This document shows, one piece after another, positions 34,844 through 48,537 of a stretch of DNA of 64,000 nucleotides. A program made the translations under genes and the position numbers. Below the pieces are notes generated by a model, which worked only from the letters and a program-made list of their open reading frames with translations, was not told where the DNA came from and did no database searches. The stretch's first letter is position 1. Every line of letters starts with the position of its first letter. The stretch comes from Spirodela intermedia (Eukaryota; Streptophyta; Magnoliopsida; Alismatales; Araceae), in the NCBI GenBank assembly GCA_902729315.2, contig LR746264.1:1552501-1616500 (forward strand), in the 5' to 3' direction.

Positions 34844-37800
34844 TCACTGTCTGGTCCTGGGCATGCACTGGAATTCTGCTAAAAGGGCTATATGATCAGA
34901 AGACCATTCTGGAGAAGGAAGTGCCGTGTCTTTACGTAAGCTTTCCTCATCCAAGAGCTCCAAAAGTGACTCCACTGTCAAGGAATCAGCTGCAAACAGA
35001 AATCGAAACCCAAAGAAGGATTAAACGATGAAACATAGCATTTAAAGCAAACTTTAAAGAAAAAAAAAATCCGAAAATAACTGATGAAAATAGAAAGAAA
35101 ACCTAAGATGCATATTACAAATTTTTGGTGTACCTGTGTAGAAAATGTAATCGAGGGTCCCTGTAAAATCCCTGGTACAATTTGTGAATAATGGTTCGTT
35201 TGTTTTGAGGTCCATTCTACTTCTTTGTTGCCCTAAACCCATACTACCTCCCACCATCCTTGCAAAAGATGAGTAGGCACTAACCTGTAGCCAGCGCAAA
35301 CACCACAACCATGCTTAAATAGCTAAAGCTCACAGCTCAAGATTTCACCACTACAATCAATAATCCTTGAACGCCCCAAAGAATAACGTACCAATGGAAG
35401 TTGGTGAGTTAGTTTAGTTGCAGGTCGCAAAATTCCAAGCGGGTCTACTACCAATTCTGGATGCATCTGATCAACTTTCCCTCTCGCAAGAAGAGCATGA
35501 GAAGCACTGCATCAGGAGCAAGCGAATATACATCAGATATTGCTAGAAAACGAGATTTATAAAAATGAGACAAAATACAACCGAATAATTAGATCAATGG
35601 GCACCTTCCAGGAAGTGAATTAAAATCGCCACAAACCAACATTGGAATATCTGCACTAACAGCTATCTTCTCAAGTCCTTTCAGCAGGGTGTGCACCTGT
35701 AATAGACAGAGACCAAAAAGAGCATTCAGTCCCGAGTTCACAAGTGAACAGTTATATTCGAGCAAGAGATGCGCCTAGGTGAGAACCTGCCATAGCTTTA
35801 CATCCTTGAGCTCATGATGGACATTTACATGAGTATTTGCCTGCATATCCAAAATAGAAGAAAATAACTTGTTAAAGGAAAGAGCAATTCAACTACAAAG
35901 CTCAGGAATATTATTCAATAATTGGTTGCACATCAATACATTTGAAGCGCATTGCTATATCAGATATCATGCAATTGGCAAATGGCAAGTGAATATTGGA
36001 TGTTTATCAGCAGCACCCTCACCTTATTTGAAAAAAAGAAGAAAAGTTTTAAGGGAGTAACTACTAAGGTTTTTTAGCTATGATATTCCTGTTTTAGTAC
36101 ACAGATTATCATCGTCATCACTGTCAGTCATATCAGAAGTCTGTCAATTAAATAATTAAAAAGCCAGACAGATCTGACAAATTCCAGCATATTTCAGATA
36201 GTCCTAGTGGTGTTACATGCTACAGAGACGCACTAATTATCTGCAAAATCAGAGTAAGGAACCAAATTACATATAGTCAAAAGTAAAAGATAATCAAATA
36301 TAACCATTTTTAGTTAAAAATCAACTGACCGACTGAACAAACAAATCGGCTATTACTTTAATTTAGAAATTCAATTTTTCGTAATTAATAATATCAGAAC
36401 TTATAAACTTTCTGAAGTATTAAGTAGATTATATCCAAATACACATTCATGTTCGGTACTACACATATTTCAATCATAGATTTATCTTCCACACGTCATC
36501 CAACATCGAGTAAAATTGTCATGACTCGTTGGACGACTAAAAATGATCATGATGTGGATCAAGCATGTAAAGGCAGAAAATATGTTCCTAATTATAAAAA
36601 TCGGATCAGACGCACCAACACCAAGAATGAAATTTTAGAACTTAATGATTAGAACATATGGACTACTTTCAGCCAGTCATTTGTTGTAGCTTATCCAAAG
36701 TAGCATTTTTTTAAAGTAGCCTGTATTACATAATCTATAAGAATTTGAGGCTCGTAAGATCCAAAAACCCTGATACATCAAACTGGATCCAACACCAACA
36801 TGCTGTATGCAATATTAGAAACCTAGAAATCACTAAATGACTGACTGATCCCCTTTTTCATTCTTTGACCTTATCGGTCATCGCATATAATTATAAAACC
36901 CAGCGCACACAGTACTTCCCACTTTAAAAACATGGATGTTCCTCTTTTTCCAAAGTAGCATTAAGTCTCCACAAATCTATGTACATGTTTTGCGCCTATA
37001 AGAACCTGATAACAAATGAGGAAAAGGTGAAGGCAAGTTCAAGATTTTTTTAATTGGATATTGAAAAGGGTGTCAAGGCAACCATGTACTCAAGACAAGT
37101 GTAACAGGTAAAAGCAATAGAGAGGGATAAGCTTGCCTAATACATGAAGATGTGAAAAACGAAAACCCAAGTAATGTCCTCAGAAAGTCCAATGAGAAAT
37201 ATTACAGAAGAAGCAATTCTCACTTGCTCATTGAGGTACGGTATATAACAGCCAAGATGTCGGAATTTGGTGAGAATTTGGTGCAGTCAAAGCACACAGG
37301 GAAATAGATTAAGAAACTTAAATACATTTTGATAGGCAAAGGTGAATTCACCTCACAATCTGAATTATTAAGAAAATAACAGACCCTGAAATGCCAGGTT
37401 TAGAAGGACTTTGGTTGACAAAGAAAAATCAGTTCCTAGTCTATGCGAAACTCAGATTGTCCGCAGATACAAGAACTTGGCTGACAAATTAGTGTGGAAA
37501 GGGAATCCAATTCGAATATCCTTTGTTGCGTCACAGTTGTCCAATCAACTGTGGTTCATAAGTAAAGAAGGGAGCCTGACATAGCATGAATCGGTTTCAA
37601 AAAAGGATTCATCTCACTTCAGGTAGGACTAACTCTCACTTCAGAATATCTACCAGAGTAGTCCATCTCGAGAAATGCCTTTTAAATGACACAAAACATA
37701 TTATCTAGTTAAGACAAAAGTTACCTTCATCAGAAAAAAGCTACAGAAACTTTCATGAAAAAACAATGCAAGGAACATGATTAATCAAAAGATCAAAGAT

Positions 37801-39414
37801 GACTAACGATAAACTTATTTCCCTCACCACACAAAGAAGCTGTCTTTTGCCAGGAGTATCTGAGCCATGATTACTAAATTTCGCTTCCAAGACGACAATC
37901 AATGCAACGTTATCCTGGTAAGAAACGTAAACATCAACGCATTAAAATGCAGAAAATAAAGTGGATAAGAGAATTTTCAAGGTCCTATGTAGCTTCAAAC
38001 ATTCGATAAGACCAGGTATTTTTCCACTCAGTTAACTCCAAGATACTATAATCTTCGTTTTCAGTACAACAGTTTGTATCCGGTCTCCCTTGAACTAGCC
38101 CACTCCCAAGGGAAGATAACCAGTTGGTCTTTGAGTCAGAATTCGAACTTGTTGACATGGAGAGCCATCAAAGGACCGTGACTGACTTGTGAGTCGAGAA
38201 CCCCACGAAACAGGATGACGTCCTCAAGAAAATATAGATGAAACTGAAATGGCATTAGTGTCTCAAGTTGATGCTTTCTCACTTTCCCCGACACAACATG
38301 GCATCGCCTACCCTGTGTGGTGGCTGCTAATAAATATGATTCCGTCGTCCCTCATCTGCTGCCCCCCTCCCCCCCCCAAAACGCAGAAAAAGAAAAACAG
38401 AAACACGGCCGCGGGGTTCCTCCCTCATCAACTTTCTGCTGCTCTATTTCCCAACGCAACTCTATGGAACAACTCCCACCCCCATGATAACTGCAGCATG
38501 GCTATTATAACTGGGTACGCCAGGCAGGACGTGGCCAACAAGGTTAGGATGAAAAAGTTGGATGTTTTTTTTTTCTTTTTCAACAGTCCAACTAATTTTA
38601 ACGAAACATCCGTTAATGATATTGATCAAGTTCATAATTTAGAGAGGTAATACAACCACAGACTAAAGTAAAAGTGTTCGGTATCAGGGAAATAGCGAAA
38701 GTTAAAAAAAAGAGGGGGCCATCTATTATTCAACTAGTTTGCAGTGAACTAAAACGAAAACCCTTCGATAAAATAAAAAAAGCCGAAATGAGAAACAGTC
38801 ATGAACTAGAGGTGGAATTCAAGAGATCGACCTTAATTAATCGACCCAAAGCAGCTTTCTTCTGACCGGTTGGAATCACTGCATCAGTCAAGGATTGTGC
38901 AGCTTTATTGAATTCAACCTGAAGACATGTTCAAACCATTCAGAGAGGAAAAAATTCAGGAAAGTCAATCTCAAATCCAAATGATTGTCTACCTCATATT
39001 TTTTCACATGTGAAAACCTGTCTCGGCGAAAAAATGTTGCACAACCATCAATTGAATTCGGATTTCCAGCATAAACCTGCAAAAAAAATATCAATGGGAA
39101 CTAAAATAAACGAAAGTGAATATATATCAATTTTAATACTTTCAAACAAGAAGAGAGTTGAAAGTATACTTCTGATGTTCTTTTTTTATAAAGTGCTTGA
39201 TACCCATGTTTATCAAGTTCCGGGGCAAAAAACTCCTCAAAATGATTGCTTTGGACCTGAAAAATAAGATAACAAATAGTTAATATCAAATTCAGGGGTG
39301 AAAAAATAGCAAAAATGACTACAATAAGAATCAGTCAACTTATATGGAGACATGAAAACCTTAATTCTCTCTCTCTTTGGATCTCTCTATTTATCATATA
39401 AGATAAATAAACCC

Positions 39415-39457
<43 letters not shown>

Positions 39458-42400
39458 CCCACACACACACACACACACACACATCCACAGAGGAGGGTGA
39501 TCCATTAATATGCACTTTTCTAAAAACGCTACTGATATCAAAAAGCACTGTTTTGAATTTTTTGAGATGTCAAAGATTCGTGCGGCTGGCAAAGGGAAAA
39601 GAAGCAAATATTAAACAGCAGCTCGTGACAAATACATTTAAGCTGACAGCTAATCTCTAGGGAATCAAATATGAACTTCACTGGTCAATTAAGACACCCA
39701 ATTTGCACATTTTGAGGCAGAAAATGTACAAGGATGATGCCGTATACCTCTTGAAGGCACAGTATATCAGCATGATAGCCAACTATTTCCCGTAACAGAT
39801 TTTGTCGACGATATTGCCAAGAAAGTGCCCATGTTGGACAATAACTATATATTTCACTTGTGGCGTATACATCTGAAAGAATGTTGTATGAAAGCACAGT
39901 GAAGGTCCCAGAAGCTGTCCGGCCATCAGAATCAAAATGTCCCATTATATCTGCTCCACCAACAGGAATCAATCGCCGAGGAGTAGGAGTAGGAGCTGGA
40001 ATGACACGCGATGTGAAAATTGTAGATGCAGGTCCTATGGGTATTCTAGTTTCTGCATCCACTGTCAAACACTCAAACTTCAAAACCTGACCAATATCCT
40101 CTGCAGAAGGTGTATATGTCTTAGATCGTCCAACCTCAAACCAGGTTTCACCTGAACCCTTTTCACTAACTGAACCTGAATACAAAGGAGTAGAACCTGA
40201 GCCAGATAGCCCTGTATTAACAACACCAGAACTACTACTGTTAAAACGTCCAAACAACTCTTCTTCCTCGGTTCCATTTTCATTTACAGCATTAGCTGCT
40301 CGATCATGTAAAGCACGATGGTGCTGCCAAGCATCAAAGAAGCATCTAGAAGAGCAGTGGTAACTCTTGGCAACAGGTAACTTTGCCTTAATACAGCCTA
40401 GGCACTGCAATGTTGCTAGCTCGGTTGGATGTATACTGCAGACAGCAATTCTCCTGTCATTCTGCTTACGATACCTACAAAACAGATACAAACAGAATGT
40501 GAGGTTGAAATGTTGGTTCCAAAAAACAAAAGTACTCTATGAAGTCAACAATTCCAAAAGATATTTTGAATGGATAGTAACAATTAAAGTAATATAACGA
40601 AGAAATCATGTAAGTCGACACATGCACCATGTCATCAAGATGCATCCACAAGCTCCTAGTAGTCTTTGTTTCTATGGCTGCTTCCCTTACTAATTTCATG
40701 AGCCAATAACGATGACATAAAATCCGAGCCCCTAACATTGACAATATCCTATAAGAATCCAAGTTTACATAGCCACTGCAGATTGACTATTATTATCCAT
40801 TAAAATCTGGGAACAACAATATATCTGACACTAACAACGATTTGGAAGTTAACACTTATTAGGTTTGCAAGCAAAAGCTCAATACAGACCAAAAAGTTCA
40901 GGAAAAAATTCACTTTAGGTTTCAAATTTAAATCATTTAACTGGTTTTAGAGGAAAATATTATTCTACAGCCCCCAAACATACAAGTCAATACAAAGTAT
41001 GAGTTCATATTTATTGGAAATTGCCATAAGAGAGGTGTAGTAATATCCTCAAGAGAAACGCCAGTAGCATATGGCGGGATAGCAGTGGGAAATGAAGAGG
41101 AAGGTATTTTCTCTGACTACTATGCTCAAGTTTTTTCTCCTCATTTTTGGCCCTTCAGCCTCTAATTTGTCTTCTTCTGACTATACTACATAGCCTTCTA
41201 TCTTACGCTTTCTCTTCTTGTTCTTATCTGGCTACCCTCTGCCTAAAAAGACCTTAAAAGTTCTGCCCAATCCAGGAAATAGATCCAGTAGGGACTAATT
41301 TCTGGACGACACTCTTTCCTGTACCCTTTTTTGACTCTTCAGAAAGAGGACTGCAAATCGTCACTCCAATCTAAGTTGACTGACCAAGCCATCATTCAGT
41401 GACTTTTCAGAAAAAAAAAAAAAAAGAAGAACTGTCTCTAATGCAAAAGAATTAGTATGAAAAACTAAAATAGACTCTAGTTCCCTCAACAATCCCAAAG
41501 ATAGCAGAGAGACAACAATGTGCTTGCATGCTGGAATCATTCAATGGCATCTACCGAGCACACACTATCATCACACCCCTATAGAGGAAAAATGTTTATC
41601 CTCTTTATCTCGTCTATGTTATTGTTTTGAACGTGTCACTCTTCAGTCATATTGGAACTTGCCTGCTTGCAGGACCTTTTCTCCATTAAAAGAATGTTAT
41701 TAAGGCGAGATTCAAAAGAATTTTCGAAAGGCAAATGGTGCAGGACCTTTTCTCCATTAAAAATTCTAGCTACTTTTGTAGGGTCACCAGAGATTCAAGC
41801 ATAACAGTCAACTACGCTGCTTATCATTCTAACCTAGCCATGTACTAGTGTCTATGACCCAAACGGACTCTTATAGATGTTGAAACTTGATAGCTCAAAC
41901 ATTTCGTTGGTCCTTTACCTAAACAACTGTAAAATCAATCAAAGTCAGACCAGCAAAAGTGCATGAAGTAGGCTCAGATTTATATCAAGTTGACTCGTCA
42001 TAGCAAAGGAAGGAATTAAGCACAAGACGGACCAAGAGATTGTGGGTGCCCATCAACTCTAAAGGCAAAGATCTTAATGAGTATTATTTCACATAGATGC
42101 CTCTTCGCATGCAATTGCCTCTGTGGTGCGAATGAGGAGACGTATAGCTTGCTTCTTTAGTATTCCTTCTCATGTTACACTTGGCAAGGGCGCCTCTTCG
42201 TGATTGGGATTACTTGGCACTTTCCAGTAGTTATGGAGGACAAATGAAGAGGATGAGAGTAAAATTGGACGCTCAGAAGGAGACAGGAAAGTGTAGCGGC
42301 TCAACCTTTCTGCGATTCTTTGGACCATAAGAAATGGGCCGAATTACATACGTAGACATGAGAAATAATCTGACTGAGTTATTCTCTCGGCTTTTATCAC

Positions 42401-43254
42401 ACGCATAAATGAATGGACAAGATCATTTTTTGGCAACGAAGGTGCAGTCACTGATATTTTGAGAGCTTCGGGATCATCGACAGGCATGCACTTTATGTGT
42501 GTCTCCTTTCATTTTTCGAGCTCATATGAGAGCTAGCTGAGAGAATTCCTGGAATCAATGCATAAGAAGCACAATCTGGGCTCCAGATAGATGAAGCACA
42601 ATTTAGATCAGAGATTTCATAGAATAAAGACAATATTTTTGTGCCAGGTGAACCTAAACGAAGGTAGAACTCCCACAACCCCATCCCCAACGTTGTTCAA
42701 TCCAGGCTGGTTTGACAAACATCCCCCAGAGCTTGAAGAATTTAAAGTGGTCAACTAAGCCACAGGATGACGGAAACTTGTTGACCATATGCCTAACGCG
42801 GGTGAAGGAAACAAGGGTCAACGCTCAAGATTTCAGAGCGCTTACAAAATGGGATAAGTGTGGGAAGTCCTTGGGGGCCACACCATTTGGAGCCTAAATC
42901 ATAAAGAAGTGAGTATGGTAACTGAGTGATACTAGTTAATTGGAACCGGAGAACAGAAAGACAATACTAGCAAGAACAGACGAACGCCTAAAGTGGTGAC
43001 CCAAATGCCGCACGGAGGCCATTGGCAAAGAAGGCAACGGCACAAAAAAGCAGGAGAGAACAACAGAGGTACAGGAAAGAAGATCAGGCCACCCACCACT
43101 TGCACCTCAGGTAGTAGCCATCCACCGGGGCCGACTCGGGGACATCGTCGGCGGTGATGTTGCCATCAGGAAATCGCAGTACCACGTACGGAGTGAGCTC
43201 ACAGCCAACGATGGGGATGTCGGACGGGAGGTGGACACGCAGCACGCTCAGCAT
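34844..43254 (-). CDS. CCR4: CCR4-type poly(A) deadenylase (carbon catabolite repressor 4 homolog 1/2), eleven exons
   Basis: Catalytic subunit of the CCR4-NOT complex; shortens mRNA poly(A) tails in the cytoplasm. Exons (minus strand, 5' to 3'): 43097-43254, 39748-40474, 39170-39256, 38993-39076, 38832-38918, 37828-37914, 35787-35840, 35605-35696, 35392-35506, 35134-35284 and 34844-34989. All have GT-AG borders and compatible phases, giving 595 residues; Arabidopsis CCR4-1 is about the same length. The N-terminus MLSVLRVHLPSDIPIVGCEL and the MYND-like Cys/His zinc region about residues 64-106 mark the plant CCR4a/b type; in Arabidopsis this region contacts CAF1. The exonuclease-endonuclease-phosphatase domain starts near FTVLSYNILSD. 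Catalytic landmarks are E295 (LQEV), H414 (ANTHV), D452/N454 (CGDFNSLPG) and D579/H580 (SSDHIALL). It lacks the leucine-rich repeats of yeast Ccr4, as plant members do. The first intron is 2.6 kb. No break or missing residue seen. Confidence 0.95.
39416..39482. repeat. (CT)n(CA)n compound microsatellite in CCR4 intron 2
   Basis: About ten CT units followed by about 23 CA units with one CCC interruption. Confidence 0.9.
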
Positions 43255-44267
43255 GTTTCCCTGACCTCGGATACCAATGGGAACGACAGCCCTGATCTGA
43301 GAAGCTCCTCCTCTTCCTTCTCCTCCTCCTCCAGGAATGGCTCCTCTCTGGAATCCACAAAGGGAACGCTCTCGGTGACGCTGCGACGAGTGGGGCGGAA
43401 ACCTGGCGGATCCGCCATCACCTGCCCTGGGGAGGCGCCAGGGTTGACCAATCCAACCTGACCCAGCGAGAATCAAGGAGCAGCAATCCTCCAGACGCAC
43501 ATACAGACGGCGCCGACGACGAGGGCAAAGGCAGGGTCTCAATAAAAGCTCAGACCTGTGAATTCCACACCCTCCTCCGACCTTCCCTCCCTCTCGCCCT
43601 CCTCAAATGGCCTCGCCGGCGAAAGATCACCACAACCAGCAGGGCAGACCGCTGCGGCTCAAAGGAGCGGAAGATGGCGAGAAGACGGTCCTAGGGTTTT
43701 CAAGTGACCGAGCGCGCGTGTGTGATGGTTCCCTCCTCTACAAATCTGGCAGCAATGGTCTCTCTCTTCTCTCTCTCTCTCTCGTCCTTGAGTAGTTGGA
43801 CGGGGCAATATCGAGTCTGACGTTCTCTTTCAGAGATGAGGACCCCCCCCCCCTCACTCTCTCTCTACTTTCTCTCTCTATTCTCTCTCTCTACATCTCT
43901 CTGTGTTTCTCGATGCGCGAGGTTTTGAACAGTCGAGGGTTTCGCATATTCTGAGGATTTTTTGGAGGTTTTGAACGGCGATGAACGGAAGTTATCTCCT
44001 GCCGGGCTGAGCCGGACCGGGCTTTACGAATCTACAGCGACTTTCGGGCTTTTATAGGCCCAGATCGAGTGAAAAAATCAGTAGTATAAAAGACGTCTAG
44101 ATATCAATTATGTTCCAGATAAAGCATTAAAAGGGCGTTCTGCTGGGCTCTGCCCCAAGGTGCCTTTATTAGCCATTAGCCCATACCTGGTCCACCCCAA
44201 GAAGACGGCTCCGAGTAATGGGTGCCAAATGTGATTCCCTCCCATGCACATACCCAAGAAAGAGAAA

Positions 44268-44306
44268 GGAGAGAGAGAGAGAGAGAGCGAGTGAGTGAGT
44301 GAGTGA

Positions 44307-44355
<49 letters not shown>

Positions 44356-44364
44356 TGAGTGAGT

Positions 44365-44402
<38 letters not shown>

Positions 44403-44448
44403 GTGAGTGAGAGAGAGTGAGTGAGTGTGTAGTGTGTGTGAGAGAGAG
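44268..44448. repeat. Compound (GA)n/(GAGT)n/(GT)n microsatellite
   Basis: Blocks of GA, GAGT and GT units alternate for 180 bases; the succession GA-GAGT-GT-GA-GAGT-GA-GAGT-GA-GAGT-GT suggests slippage and repeated internal duplication. Confidence 0.9.
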
Positions 44449-46044
44449 CCCATAAGACTAGACTTAACTCATCTTAGATTGAGCCCTTTTTGGGTCTAGC
44501 CTAGACCAATTTGAGTTTATCCAACCCTCTAACATGAAAGAATAAGAACGTTAAAATCATCCATTATTTCCTGATTTAGATTAGTAACATTATATATTAG
44601 AATGTGACAATTCATTATCTCACAACATTGTTTAAATCTGATTCTAAGGGATTCAATGAGTCCAGTTAGTGTGGCTCAAAATTGCTCAATTAGGGTTCCT
44701 ACAAAGGGAACTTGTTGCAATTTGTCCTCCAAAAATTGTTCTGATAATTTATTTTTATATTTTATGGTCAATTGATGAGATAATCTACTGTTATTGCTCT
44801 TGAATTGATGCCCTCTACTAACTGAGATTATTCCCATCTACATTCTAGTAATAAAGCAACAAATTTTATTAATTCCACCTAGGATAATGACACAATTTGG
44901 ATTGCATTGAAAATTAAAAGCTTGAATGAAGAAAAAGTCCAGATAAGGTTTATGAGATGTAGCTCATTTAAGAGTCGACAGCATAAACTTAAATTTATTG
45001 AGGTTATGTAATGTAATTCATTTGTGTTAAGTTTTTTCAATAGTTCATAGTTGTATTAAATTGACAAATAAAAGTTACATTAAGTAATTGTTTGTTTTGT
45101 AATCTAAAAATTTTGTACACAAATCATCATCAATTGATTGAACACTACGTCATCAATATGAATTTGAACAATCAAAATAAGATATTTTCCTTACTTTGAT
45201 GACAAGAGTAGGATCAATCTCCTATTGGATAAATTAATTTTCAACTAAAAACGAGCTAATTTTACACCATTGAGTATGCCAACTTTCTAGATAACATAAA
45301 AAGCCTTCTTGATTTATTTTTTAAATGTATTTTTTAGTTTAACATCCATATATTAAAATATAATTCTTTATATATTATAGTAGTTTGAAATGTAAATTTT
45401 CATGTATTTAAATAATAATGTCAATATATATGTTATTGTTCTGTTGAAATATCAACCTCTATATACTTCACTATTTGGTTGAGTAAACTTCAAATATTTA
45501 AAGCATCTACTAGATTACACTATTCTATAATGGAATATTAACTTGGAGGTATTGTACTACTTTGTAACATAATCTTGATGTAATGCATTATTCTGATATG
45601 TAAATTTAATATACTAACATATCAACTTGATGTATTCGACTATTCTATAATGAAACTTGAAATATCTAGAATGTGTACTATGCTATTATAAGACTTAAAT
45701 TAGATATATGGAAATTTCAACTATGAATTGTATTTTTTATATTAAAATATTAAATTTTATGTACTATGGTATTTTTAATAGAAAATTACCTTTTCGTTAT
45801 CATAGGTCTTTGCTAATCAAAACTTATTCATGGCTTTCAAAACTAGACAAAAATATCATATTCAATCTTGATTATTTAATGCACACACTGATGATGTGAA
45901 ACAGCTCAATAATGGTTGCCTTCTTTTGTTGATGGCCTATAATTCTAACGAAGATGATAAAGAATAGGCAACTCTATTGTGAGTAGTGGACCACATGCTG
46001 CTCAAATGCTTGCTCAATTCTCTCTTCTTTTTCGTTGCCTTAGT

Positions 46045-46046
<2 letters not shown>

Positions 46047-46092
<46 letters not shown>
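46047..46092. repeat. (CT)n microsatellite
   Basis: About 23 CT units; a second run of about 15 units lies at 46406-46436. Confidence 0.9.
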
Positions 46093-46401
46093 AAGTCGTT
46101 TTATACGGCCCAGGTATAGAACCGAGTTAAGCGTAAGCTTTAGTAGGTCCAGCTCGGAATCTGTTTCGTGGTTTTTTCTGTCAACCCAGGCATTATAAAT
46201 GTAACTAAAGCCGATGCTAGAGCTTGCCAAGAACCTGGATCGACCCAAATATTTCAGGCTCTGAAAGCTAGATCAAGGCAGTCTCATTGACATTAAAGTT
46301 ATAAAACTTAGATAACATTCATGGATAGACCTTATTGAAATCTCATGCATACGGCGCAAAACTTGGTCAATGGTATGGTGCATATGGTGCAAGTCTTCAT
46401 G

Positions 46402-46438
<37 letters not shown>

Positions 46439-46756
46439 AAAGTAGAAATCGATGGCGAATCATCCCTTCTCGAACTTTATTATCTAAATAAATGCAATAC
46501 TTACCTAACCTATAATAATATTACAGATCTGTTGTACATTCACATGTTCAATTCACCCTACGGTGTGTGTGAGAGAGAGGCGCAGAAACTGATGACGTCT
46601 TCGTCCTCTTAATGGGTGAGGGAGGGTGGTCATGCCTTCGGGTACTCCGCGAGTTCACCACCTTCTCCCGTTTCCCTCGTTTCTTTAATGGGCTATGCTC
46701 TCCTCTAACATCCACCCACTCCCTCATTCTATCCTCTTCCCTCCCTTCTCCACCCC

Positions 46757-46764
46757 GTATATAT
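46757..46764 (+). promoter_or_regulatory. Putative TATA box of the GPAT gene
   Basis: GTATATAT lies about 95 bases before the ATG at 46858, with a pyrimidine-rich stretch behind it, a usual spacing for a plant core promoter. Confidence 0.45.
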
Positions 46765-46857
46765 GTTTCTACAAAGGCCATCCCTCTCATCCCCGCAGCT
46801 CCTAAATATCCACCCTGAGAAGGACAGAGAGAGAGGAGAGAGAGGGGAGAGAGGGAG

Positions 46858-48537
46858 ATGAACGAGGAAAGCATAGCAGTGGCGGAGCTCGAAGGGGAGC
46901 TGCTGAGGGACTCCAGTTCCTTCCCCTACCTTGCCCTAGTGGCCTTCGAGGTGGGAGGAGTCCTGAGACTCCTCCTACTCCTGCTCCTCCTCCCGCTCGC
47001 CGCTGCGATGCGCCGCTTCGTCTCGGAAGCCGCCGGCGAGAAGCTGATGATCTTCGCCGCGGTGGCGGGGGCGAACCTTGCGGACTTACAGTCGGCGGCG
47101 AGGGCGGTGCTTCCCAAATTCTTCGCCGCCGAGCTCCGCTTGGACTCGTGGAAGCTCTTCAACGCCTGCGGGTGGCGGTGGGGGCAGCGCTGCCGCCGCT
47201 GCGTGGTGACGGCGATCCCCAGGATCATGGCGGAGGTCTTCCTCAAGGACTACCTTGGGGCGGACATGGTGATAGGAACTGAGCTGGGGAGCTTCATGGG
47301 CCGCGCCACAGGCTTCGTGCTGCCCCCAGGCGTGCTCGCCGGCGGCGACAAGGAGAAGCTCATTCGCCGGTTCCTGGGCGACAGCTTCGTGAGACTCTCT
47401 CAGGTTATGTTTCTTGAGATCTTCTCTTCCTGGGCTTCGTCAAATTCACGGAACCTCTCCGTTTGTTGACACTTGTTGTTGGAGAATTTGGTCAACCGCC
47501 GAAAGTCCCGGCGAGGGTCTACAATCAGCTCCAACCCCCCCTCCAACCCACCTAACCTTGTTCCCAACGAGACCCCTCTATTGTCAGATAGAAAAGCTAC
47601 TGAATAAAATAATGATCAAAACCAGACACTGGCTGTGCAGGTGGGGAAAGCGTTATCGCCGGAGGAGGAGGAGGGTGTTGCACCGGTAAGATTTGAGAAG
47701 CTGCCAAAGCCGGTCGTGTTCCACGACGGGAGATTGGTTCAGCAGCCCACGCCGATGGTGGCGCTGCTCATCGTCCTCTGGTTTCCCGTCGGATTCGCTC
47801 TCGCCTTCCTCCGCGTCGCCGCCGGCACCCTCTTCCCCATGCCGCTCCTCCACCACATCTTCCGACTACTGGGGGTCCGGATAACAGTCCACGGCCAGCC
47901 ACCGCCGCCGTCGTCTCCGGCGAGCGGCGGCGGCTCCCTCTTCGTCTGCAACCACCGCACGCTCCTCGACCCGATCTTCCTCTCCGCCGCCCTCCGCCGG
48001 CCCATCGCCGCCGTCACCTTCTCCATCTCTCGCCTATCGGAGCTTCTCTCCCCCATCAGGACCGTCCCCCTCTCTCGGAACCGCGCCACCGACGCCGCCA
48101 TGATGAAGAAGCTCCTCCGAGAGGGGGACCTTGCCGTCTGTCCGGAGGGGACGACCTGCCGGGAGCCGTTCGTGCTGAGATTCTCGTCTCTCTTCGCCGA
48201 GCTCGCCGGTGACATCCTGCCGGTGGCGGTGGCGACCAGTCCCACCATGTTCCACGGAACCACCGCGAGGGGGTGGAAGGGGATGGATCCCTTCTTCTTC
48301 TTCATGAACCCTCGCCCCGCTTACGAGATCACCTTCCTCGGCAAGCTCCCGCCGGAGATGAGCTGCGCCGCCGGCAGCTCCGGCCATGAGGTGGCCAACT
48401 ACGTACAGAGGCTACTCGCTGCCGCTCTCTCGTACGAGTGCACCGCCCTCACCAGGAGGGATAAATACCGGGTCCTCGCCGGCAACGATGGCGGAGCGGC
48501 GGCGAAGGACACCAGCAAAGCCGGAACGATGGGCTAA
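46858..48537 (+). CDS. GPAT5: Glycerol-3-phosphate acyltransferase, GPAT5/GPAT7 (suberin) type, two exons
   Basis: Land-plant sn-2 GPAT; GPAT5 and GPAT7 in Arabidopsis feed suberin synthesis at the endoplasmic reticulum. Exon 1 starts at ATG 46858. It ends at 47388 (TTC|GTGAGA) or 47403 (CAG|GTTATG); both are in phase and differ by five residues. Exon 2 is 47641-48537. The product is 475-480 residues; Arabidopsis GPAT5 is about 500. The N-terminal HAD-like phosphatase motif I is degenerate, with ELEGE where active GPAT4/6/8 have DxDGT, so phosphatase activity should be absent, as in GPAT5. Hydrophobic stretches occur near residues 30-50 and 215-250. Acyltransferase motifs are intact: NHRTLLDP (HX4D) near 281, RNR near 325, [12 protein letters not shown] near 344, and a later PVAV. 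The C-terminal part ([29 protein letters not shown]) is GPAT5-like. The linker motif usually reading FLSLCEEH is missing or replaced by a Glu run. A remnant of exon 1 recurs at 61059-61141. Confidence 0.87.

Larger units (their letters stand above)
43255..46857. other. Intergenic: CCR4 leader/promoter, microsatellites, AT-rich DNA, GPAT promoter
   Basis: 43255-43600 is GC-rich and probably the CCR4 leader and promoter. A short + strand frame at 43607-43795 is unlikely to be real. 44270-44450 is a compound microsatellite. 44460-46030 is AT-rich, and the sentence-like motif AC(A)TATTCTATAATG(G/A)AA(T/C) recurs near 45525 and 45645, a sign of very old tandem repeats. (CT)n runs lie at 46047-46092 and 46406-46436. 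Confidence 0.45.

Noticed and set aside
43607-43795. 62-codon frame upstream of CCR4
   Set aside because: Ends in a CT microsatellite, no domain, probably promoter or leader sequence.
44169-44453. Ser/Leu/His repeat frame
   Set aside because: Translation of the compound microsatellite.
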